A stretch of DNA of 41,485 nucleotides, taken from positions 1 to 41,485 of the forward strand of contig JAQGJU010000043.1 in the NCBI GenBank assembly GCA_028290465.1, read 5' to 3'. Under the pieces are notes generated by a model, which was not told where the DNA came from, ran no database searches, and saw only the letters and a program-made list of their open reading frames with translations. Made by a program: the position numbers and the translations under genes. Of the stretch, positions 36,051 through 41,485 are shown piece by piece; the stretch's first letter is position 1, and every line of letters begins with the position of its first letter. This DNA is from Xanthobacteraceae bacterium. GTDB lineage: Bacteria; Pseudomonadota; Alphaproteobacteria; Rhizobiales; Xanthobacteraceae.

Positions 36051-36100
36051 GACGCGTTTTCTTCACGCGAAGTGGATTCCACTTCGCTTGAAAACACGTT
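36051..36100 (-). repeat. Palindromic element A, copy 4, overlapping a stop codon
   Basis: 50 bp, inverse orientation (GACGCGTTTT ... AAAACACGTT). Its last bases give two of the three bases of the TAA stop of the minus-strand gene at 36099. It lies between convergent genes and may act as a terminator. Confidence 0.85.
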
Positions 36101-36815
36101 AGCCCCCGGTCGGCCGGAATCCGGCGATCAGCCGGTCGATGCCGGACGCGACCTCGCGCCACTCCGGCAGCAGATCGCGCGGGAAGCGCACCGTAATGTC
36201 GGCATTGCCGATGCGGCGCTCATACAGGCATGAGCCGCGCACCGGGCCGGAATCCGACTTCGCGCAACGCACCACGAACATCTCCGAGGCGGCCGGGTCG
36301 TAAGCCAGTTCCTCGTTGCGATACGGCGTGTCGTCGCGAAAGCCGAGCAGCATCAGCCCGGCGGGGCCGGCGATCGGCGCCGGCATCGTGTAGCGCGGAT
36401 AGATTGTGCGCAGCCGTTCGAGCAGCGGCAGCGTATCGGCGGCCGCCAGGGTGACGAACATCCGGTCGGTGACCTTGGCAGGCGGGGAGTCCGGGTCGGG
36501 CTTTGCCGGCTTGCCGTTGGCCGGCGGCGGCGCCAGCGACGGCCACATGAAGGACAGGTCGATGCGGTCCTGCACGCCGGATTTGCGCTGGATCGCGACC
36601 CGGATGGCGGCGGGCGGCACGTTGAACGTCGTACCGGCGACCGTAATTGGTAGCGAAGGCGTGTCCTCGGCGACCTCGGCCGGCCAGCGCGGCCACAGCA
36701 CGTAGCCGACAAAACAAGCCGCCGCGATCACGGCGACGCACAGCAAGCCCAAGGGCAGCAATAATCGGGCCGCCGGGCGCGAGCGGTTCCGTCCGGCGCG
36801 TATGCTCAAAGCCAT
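36099..36815 (-). CDS. Membrane-anchored periplasmic protein, hypothetical
   Basis: 238 residues from ATG 36815. Basic start, one membrane helix (LLLPLGLLCVAVIAAACFVG), then a periplasmic domain opening PITVAGTTFNVPP. No recognised domain. A longer frame to 36863 begins in element A and is rejected. The stop codon lies in element A copy 4, so both ends are next to these elements. Confidence 0.7.
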   Translation of the reverse strand: MALSIRAGRNRSRPAARLLLPLGLLCVAVIAAACFVGYVLWPRWPAEVAEDTPSLPITVAGTTFNVPPAAIRVAIQRKSGVQDRIDLSFMWPSLAPPPANGKPAKPDPDSPPAKVTDRMFVTLAAADTLPLLERLRTIYPRYTMPAPIAGPAGLMLLGFRDDTPYRNEELAYDPAASEMFVVRCAKSDSGPVRGSCLYERRIGNADITVRFPRDLLPEWREVASGIDRLIAGFRPTGG

Positions 36816-36827
36816 CCAGGAAATCCC

Positions 36828-36879
36828 AGAGCGTTTTTTCCAGTGAAGTGGAATCCACTTCACACGAAGAAAACGCGTC
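36828..36879 (+). repeat. Palindromic element A, copy 5
   Basis: 52 bp, AGAGCGTTTTTT ... AAAACGCGTC, inner GTGAAGTGGA-A-TCCACTTCAC as in copy 2. It lies 12 bp before the start of the minus-strand gene. Confidence 0.9.
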
Positions 36880-36892
36880 CACGTAATAAGTT

Positions 36893-36980
36893 AGAGCGCG
36901 TCCGCAGATAAGTTTACGCGATCTGCGCAGGCTAGATCGCTTTCCGCAAAACCGGTATCCACTTTTGCTGGACGCGCTCT
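36893..36980 (+). repeat. Palindromic element B, copy 2, with 38-bp insertion
   Basis: Starts 13 bp after element A. Ends AGAGCGCGTCC / GGACGCGCTCT as in copy 1. The core GCAAAACCGGTATCCAC and TTTTGCT are kept, but 38 extra bases (with GCGATCTGCGCAGGC) follow the first arm. Confidence 0.88.
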
Positions 36981-37150
36981 AAGTCGTGCGAATCAGGGCG
37001 GAGTATCGCACGCGCATGACGGCGACGATGGGGCGGAGCGGCGGGCGCGTGCCGGCCGCCACCGTTAACTCTTTCTTAAGGATCCGGTGGCGCGGGGGCG
37101 CGGGCTTTGCGAGGTTCATCGCGTACAGCGTGAGCCAGAGACTTAGCCTT

Positions 37151-37483
37151 ATGTCCCCGGAATCGATCCAGTCTTTCATTGCCGTCGGCATCGGCTTTGC
37201 CTTCGCGGGCGCGCTTGCGTCGCTGTATCAGTCGGTCGCGCAGCGCCCGGCCAGCTTCAAGCTTCTGGAAACCCGGCCGGCGCCGGTCGCGCTGGCGGCG
37301 GTGCCGTTCCTGATCTTCGCCGCGCCCTTCATCATCATGCGCAACACGGTGCGCGGTGCCCGTCTCGAGGACCGCCGTTTCCAGTTTGTGATGATCGCCA
37401 CCGTGCTCTCCGGATTCTGGAGCATGATGTCCGGCACCCTGGTGGTGCTGGCGCTCCGGGCGATCGGCGTGATGAGCGCCTGA
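37151..37483 (+). CDS. Small integral membrane protein, hypothetical
   Basis: 110 residues, three membrane segments (IAVGIGFAFAGALASLY; ALAAVPFLIFAAPFIIM; FVMIATVLSGFWSMMSGTLV). Of a family of unnamed Hyphomicrobiales membrane proteins. ATG 37151; the frame from 36986 is in the repeat region and is rejected. Confidence 0.72.
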   Translation: MSPESIQSFIAVGIGFAFAGALASLYQSVAQRPASFKLLETRPAPVALAAVPFLIFAAPFIIMRNTVRGARLEDRRFQFVMIATVLSGFWSMMSGTLVVLALRAIGVMSA

Positions 37484-37568
37484 GCGGAACGGACCTCGCC
37501 AAAACCTGACCTCGCCAAGCCGCGGCCTTCGTGGCATGGGTTCTGCTGGAAATGCTTCAGGAGAGATC

Positions 37569-38099
37569 ATGCCGATCTATGAACTTGACGGAACGCAGCC
37601 CGAATTTCCCGTCGAGGGCCTGTACTGGGTCGCCGAGACCGCGACGCTGATCGGCCGGGTGCGGCTGCTCAAGGAAACCAGCGTGTGGTTCGGCGCCGTG
37701 CTGCGCGGCGACAATGAATGGATTGAGATCGGCGAGCGTTCGCAGATCCAGGACAATTGCACGCTGCACACCGACCCCAGCTTTCCACTGACCATCGGCC
37801 GCGATTGCGTGATCGGCCATAACGTCGTGCTGCATGGCTGCACCATCGGCGACAATTCGCTGATCGGCATGGGAGCCATCGTGCTCAATGGCGCGAAGAT
37901 CGGCCGCAACTGCCTGGTCGGCGCCGGCGCGCTGGTCACCGAAGGCAAGGAATTTCCCGACAATTCGCTGATTGTCGGTTCGCCCGCGCGGGCGATCCGT
38001 ACATTGGACGAAAAGGGCATCGCCGGAATCAAAGCGGGCTCCGACATCTATGTGCGGCGCTCGCAACAATATGCCAAGGCGCTGAAACGGATCGGTTGA
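37569..38099 (+). CDS. Gamma carbonic anhydrase-family protein
   Basis: 176 residues, left-handed beta-helix. SVWFGAVLRGDNEWIEIG, DNCTLHTD, GHNVVLHGC carry the His residues of the trimeric metal site. Members are carbonic anhydrase-like or paaY-type thioesterases; metal-site His residues are present. CAGGAGA precedes ATG 37569. Confidence 0.92.
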   Translation: MPIYELDGTQPEFPVEGLYWVAETATLIGRVRLLKETSVWFGAVLRGDNEWIEIGERSQIQDNCTLHTDPSFPLTIGRDCVIGHNVVLHGCTIGDNSLIGMGAIVLNGAKIGRNCLVGAGALVTEGKEFPDNSLIVGSPARAIRTLDEKGIAGIKAGSDIYVRRSQQYAKALKRIG

Positions 38100-38105
38100 A
38101 GCGAC

Positions 38106-38130
38106 GAGAGACCGGCCGCGCCGGCCTCTC
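38106..38130. terminator. Hairpin between convergent genes
   Basis: GAGAG-A-CCGGC / GCCGG-C-CTCTC with CGC loop. Strong stem, no T-run; probably ends both convergent transcripts. Confidence 0.55.
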
Positions 38131-38144
38131 GCTGCACAACGCAT

Positions 38145-38396
38145 TTAGTTGGTGGTGCAGACCTTCGTGGTCTTCAGGCTGCCTTCGGCTTCAGTTTGGG
38201 TCTTGAAGCCGCTGGAGCCGATCACGAGACTGGTCGTGGTTTTCGGCCGCTCGTTGACGACCGTGCACTTCTTGGTCTGCACGTCCTGCACGACATAATA
38301 GTCGCCGGTCGTGGTCGTCGTGGTCGTGCTGGTCTGCGCCGCCGCCGGCAAAGCGAGACCCGCGAGCATCAGGCTCGCCATCGCGAATTTCATCAT
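38145..38396 (-). CDS. Small secreted hypothetical protein
   Basis: 83 residues. Signal peptide ending PAAAQ, then a Thr-rich run (TSTTTTTTTG) and a small domain with two cysteines (KKCTVVNE, KVCTTN). Likely periplasmic. GAGGAG lies seven bases before the ATG pair, so either Met can be the start. Confidence 0.75.
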   Translation of the reverse strand: MMKFAMASLMLAGLALPAAAQTSTTTTTTTGDYYVVQDVQTKKCTVVNERPKTTTSLVIGSSGFKTQTEAEGSLKTTKVCTTN

Positions 38397-38574
38397 GACG
38401 TTCTCCTCTGGAGTTTCTCAGGCGGAATTTCTATTGGCATCCGCAGCCATCAACGCGCGGAAAGCGCGGGAGTTCCCAGCGTGGAACGCGGCGTATTGAT
38501 GGTGGGTGGACGACGGAACCAGCCCGGTGCGATCGCGTTACGCATAGGTTGTGACCAATCCTGCGAGGAACGCG

Positions 38575-38787
38575 ATGGCCCGGAAATATTCCAAATCCGC
38601 TTCAAAGTCGGTCAAGAAGGCGATGAAGAAGCGCAAGGCCGGCACCCTCAAAAGCGGCGGTAGCGGCAAGAAAGTGACGAGCAAAAAGCAGGCGATCGCC
38701 ATCGGGCTGTCGGAAGCCCGCGCGGCCGGCAAGAAAGTGCCGAAGAAAAAATCAAAGTCGAAAGCGAAGCGCAAGGCCAAGAAGTAG
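38575..38787 (+). CDS. Small Lys-rich, DNA-binding-like protein (DUF6496 type)
   Basis: 70 residues, extremely basic, with KKVTSKKQAIAIGLSEAR, the signature of the DUF6496 family, and a Lys/Ala tail (KKKSKSKAKRKAKK) like histone H1. Probably binds nucleic acid non-specifically. ATG 38575 behind GAGGA; the GTG at 38551 is less likely. Confidence 0.83.
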   Translation: MARKYSKSASKSVKKAMKKRKAGTLKSGGSGKKVTSKKQAIAIGLSEARAAGKKVPKKKSKSKAKRKAKK

Positions 38788-38885
38788 CGCGCGAACACGT
38801 TGCGCGATGCGCGATCATGTCGACGGATCGGCGTATCGCTTGAAGAAGCCGCGGCGTGCCGATGTGGCAGGCCGCGGCCGACGTT

Positions 38886-40133
38886 TTAGAAGTCCATTTC
38901 AAGAATATACAGCCCGCCGGATTGCCGATCGACCGTGTAGACGATCTCGCGCTCGTCGACGAACACGTCGTTGAGCTGGATGGTGCCGGACGGCGACAGC
39001 GGCGGCGTCGGCGGCACGAACACGCCGATCTCCTTCGGCTGATACGCGTTAGAAATGTCGAACGCCCGCAGCCCGCCATTGAAGAACGTACCGATGATGA
39101 TCTGGTCCGACTGCCACGCATAAGGCGAGGCGACGTTTTCGTGAATATTGTGCGCGCCGAAACGGCCGCGCGACGAGAACATGTCGACGTCCGGGAGCGG
39201 GCAGGTCGAGATCGGAATCGGGTTGGTTTCGTCGCGCGCGTCGAGGATCCAGATTAGCTTCGGCCAGTCGGCCGAATTCGCCGACGTGCACTCGTCGGTC
39301 ACGACCAGAAGCCCACGGTCGAACAGCGGCAGCACGGTATGGGTGAAGCCCGTATAGGGCGGCGAGTTGTCCCAGCGGCTGACGATCTTCGGATTGGCCT
39401 TATCGCTGATGTCCAGGATCACCATGCCGGCATCGATGCAACCGACATAGCAGCGGTCCGGTCGTTGCGGGTAGACGTTGGTATTGTGCGTCCGCATGCC
39501 CTTGTCGAGCGCGGGCGCGACGTGACGCTTCGGCGGCGGCACGCTGTCGCCGACGCGCGTTCCGGGCAGCCACCAGCGACCGACCTCCTGCGGCTTTGAC
39601 GGATTGCGCACGTCGAAGATCTGGTAGCACTGGTCGTCGAGCGGATGGGTCGGGTTGAAGTCGGCGGCGCCGCCGCTCAGATGGACGTATTCGCCGTCGC
39701 AGAACCACAATTGATGCACGCCGCGCGACTGCGGGCCGGAGCGATCGACGAAGGCGATGGATTTCGGCTTCTCCGGCACCGAAATGTCGAACAGCTCGAA
39801 GCCGGCCGGCTGCAGCCCGACCTTCTGCACCTGATAGGCGACCGCCATGATGTTGCCGCTGATCTCCAGCGAGTTCGACCGCATATAACTTTGCGGCAAC
39901 TCGGTCTGCACCACGACGCGCGGATGGCGCGGATCGGACACATCGACGGCGGTGAAGTTCTTCGGCGCGCTTTCATGCGCCAGCCAGAGAATACGCCGTC
40001 CGTCTGGCGCCACCTGGATCGACATGCCTTCGCCCATGCCGCCGAAACCATTGAGCTCGTGGTGGCTGATCAGCTTGAAATTGCGCGCGAAGGTCTTGGA
40101 CGGATCGAACGCGACGGGCGTGATATCGGACAT
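38886..40133 (-). CDS. LVIVD-repeat beta-propeller protein
   Basis: 415 residues without signal peptide. Repeats of the type ...VDVSDPRHPRVV, FDISVPEKPKSI, FDVRNPSKPQEVG, LDISDKANPKIVS, FDISNAYQPKEIG show five LVIVD blades. Function unknown; such proteins are found with metabolic operons. It is behind a Bug binding protein in the same direction (72-bp gap). Confidence 0.82.
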   Translation of the reverse strand: MSDITPVAFDPSKTFARNFKLISHHELNGFGGMGEGMSIQVAPDGRRILWLAHESAPKNFTAVDVSDPRHPRVVVQTELPQSYMRSNSLEISGNIMAVAYQVQKVGLQPAGFELFDISVPEKPKSIAFVDRSGPQSRGVHQLWFCDGEYVHLSGGAADFNPTHPLDDQCYQIFDVRNPSKPQEVGRWWLPGTRVGDSVPPPKRHVAPALDKGMRTHNTNVYPQRPDRCYVGCIDAGMVILDISDKANPKIVSRWDNSPPYTGFTHTVLPLFDRGLLVVTDECTSANSADWPKLIWILDARDETNPIPISTCPLPDVDMFSSRGRFGAHNIHENVASPYAWQSDQIIIGTFFNGGLRAFDISNAYQPKEIGVFVPPTPPLSPSGTIQLNDVFVDEREIVYTVDRQSGGLYILEMDF

Positions 40134-40205
40134 GGGTTTTCCAAAAGATGCGGTGAAAGCGGGAAACGGCCGAGGCGGGCCAGCCGTTCGGACGAGAGAT
40201 GTCGG

Positions 40206-41201
40206 TTATTGCGGTGGCGGCGCCTGGATGTGCGCTTTGGCGATTACTTGGCGCCACTTTTCAAGATCGGTGCGAATCCATTTTTGCACCGCGTCGGGCG
40301 CGCCGGGCAGAAGCTGGAAGCCCTGCGCGATCAGCGCCTCGCGGGCATGCGTGTTCAGAATGATGTTCAATTCGCGGTTCAGCCGTTCGACGATCGGCGC
40401 GGGCGTATTGGCCGGCGCGACGATCGCCATCCACAAGGAGGCCTCATAGTTCGGCACGCCGGCTTCGGCGATGGTCGGCACGTCCGGCAGCGCCGCGACG
40501 CGTTCGCTGCCGGTCACGGCTAGCGCACGTAACTGTCCGGCGCGGATGTTCGACAGCATCGGGCCGACGGTCGCGAACTGCATGTCGAGCCGTCCGGCGA
40601 TCATGTCGGTGACGGACTGCGCCGAGGCCTTGTAGGGCACATGCGTCAGCGTCGTGCCGGCCATCGAGGCGAACAGTTCGCCGGACAGATGCGCGAGGCT
40701 GGCCGGGCCGGCCGAGCCATAATTCAAGGTGCCGGGTTTGGCTTTGGCGAGCGCGATCAGTTCGCGCACGTCCTTGGCGGCGAGGCCCGGATAGATCACC
40801 AGCACATAGGGCGTGCCGCCGATCATGCCGACCGGCGCGAAATCGCCGATCGGGTCGTAGGACAGTTTCGGATTGAGCGCGGGCGCGAGTGCATGCGTGC
40901 TCGCCGTGATCAGGCCGAGCGTGTAGCCGTCCGGCGCGGCGCGGGCGACGGCTTCGGACCCGATGGTGCCGCTGGCGCCGGCGCGATTTTCCACGACGAC
41001 CTGCTGGCCGAGCACTTCGGTGAGCTTCTGTCCGATGATGCGCGCTGGAATGTCGGTGCCGCTGCCGGCCGGAAACGGTACGACCAGGCGGATCGGCTTG
41101 TCGGGCCAACTTCCGGTGGTCTGCGCGACCGCACTCGGGCTCACGGCCAGCATCGAAGCCAGCGTCGCTGTCAGCGTCAGCGCCAATCGGATCATTCGCA
41201 A
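40206..41201 (-). CDS. Bug-family (TctC-like) substrate-binding protein
   Basis: 331 residues, signal peptide ending AVAQT. PDKPIRLVVPFPAGSGTD and NRAGASGTIGSEAV are the family marks; ends in a C-terminal lobe VERLNRELNIILN. Periplasmic binding of a carboxylate or related organic acid. No TctAB genes nearby. A GTAAC/GTTAC palindrome lies 88 bp upstream. Operon with the LVIVD protein is likely. Confidence 0.9.
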   Translation of the reverse strand: MRMIRLALTLTATLASMLAVSPSAVAQTTGSWPDKPIRLVVPFPAGSGTDIPARIIGQKLTEVLGQQVVVENRAGASGTIGSEAVARAAPDGYTLGLITASTHALAPALNPKLSYDPIGDFAPVGMIGGTPYVLVIYPGLAAKDVRELIALAKAKPGTLNYGSAGPASLAHLSGELFASMAGTTLTHVPYKASAQSVTDMIAGRLDMQFATVGPMLSNIRAGQLRALAVTGSERVAALPDVPTIAEAGVPNYEASLWMAIVAPANTPAPIVERLNRELNIILNTHAREALIAQGFQLLPGAPDAVQKWIRTDLEKWRQVIAKAHIQAPPPQ

Positions 41202-41288
41202 CCTCCCTGTCGCGCCGTTCTGTCGGAGACCGATCCAGACGGCATCGTTTTTATGTAGTGAAGCCCACGCCGTAGCTCGGCGCGGTAA

Positions 41289-41304
41289 GTAACTATATGG
41301 TTAC
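41289..41304. promoter_or_regulatory. Candidate operator upstream of the Bug gene
   Basis: GTAAC-TATATG-GTTAC, near-perfect 16-bp palindrome in the last 284 bp of the window, which otherwise hold no clear gene. GntR- or LysR-type target is possible. Confidence 0.35.
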
Positions 41305-41485
41305 ATGGTTGTGGGTCGGCGGCAGAATGTCAATGCGTCCGGCCGCGCGCGGGTCGGCACTGGCTGATTCAGCGTGGGAAAGCGCATGCGCCGGCGGTCG
41401 GTCGCGCGCGTGTCGATGCGCGCCGTATCGCTGTGCCGGGCGGTGATGTCTCGGCCTGAAAAAGGGGTGCGGCCGACCTGTGGGG

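Noticed and set aside
36220-36882. Minus frame starting MDAFSSCEVDSTSLE
   Set aside because: This start is translated element A; the membrane protein lies in another frame.

Overview
The window reads as chromosomal DNA of a high-GC alphaproteobacterium, most likely Hyphomicrobiales (the Bradyrhizobium/Rhodopseudomonas/Pseudolabrys neighbourhood). The reasons are the GC-rich codon use, the Omp25/RopB-like barrel protein, cysE followed by a DUF3126 gene, two orphan Bug-type binding proteins, several aromatic-degradation enzymes, and intergenic palindromes of kinds I associate with that order. The species is not determined. No IS element, phage module, plasmid gene or CRISPR array was seen.

Layout. 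1-4.7 kb: 5' part of a feruloyl-CoA synthase gene (minus), a CinA/MoaB-type molybdopterin-binding protein, a lower-GC orphan membrane gene boxed by two short repeats, a membrane-anchored hypothetical and an outer-membrane barrel protein with a clear terminator. 4.8-7.5 kb: a secreted WD40-like protein followed by a secreted caspase-family protease. 7.6-11.1 kb (minus): a NitT/TauT-type ABC operon (binding protein, permease, ATPase) ending in an alpha/beta hydrolase; the ATPase gene carries an in-frame stop. 11.3-14.4 kb: a Tat-exported intradiol dioxygenase containing an in-frame palindromic element, small proteins, gpt and a hypothetical. 14.4 kb: tRNA-Leu(UAA).

14.5-23 kb is a catabolic accessory block: SDR, homoprotocatechuate-2,3-dioxygenase-like enzyme, Bug binding protein, class A flavin monooxygenase, cupin, a fumarate-reductase-like flavoprotein and an IclR regulator. 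It carries three gene stubs (GntR/FCD C-terminus, TPP-enzyme ends, TcuA-like N-terminus), so it has been trimmed by deletions. 23-31 kb: msrB, a TolA/TonB-like protein, a lipoprotein, a family 3 binding protein, a copper ATPase divergent from csoR over one shared operator, then a zinc-finger/flavin monooxygenase/MetE-like operon (minus). 31.6-41.5 kb: a membrane protein, two overlapping alpha/beta hydrolases, cysE with a duplicated DUF3126 gene, a gamma carbonic anhydrase, small secreted and basic proteins, and a minus-strand pair of Bug binding protein plus LVIVD-repeat protein.

The most unusual structural theme is a family of about 50-bp palindromes (A), two of them followed after exactly 13 bp by a second palindrome (B). 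One A copy is translated inside the dioxygenase gene, and another provides the stop codon of a membrane-protein gene. Start codons were chosen from Shine-Dalgarno spacing and signal peptides; functions are family-level inferences from the translated sequences, without any database search.
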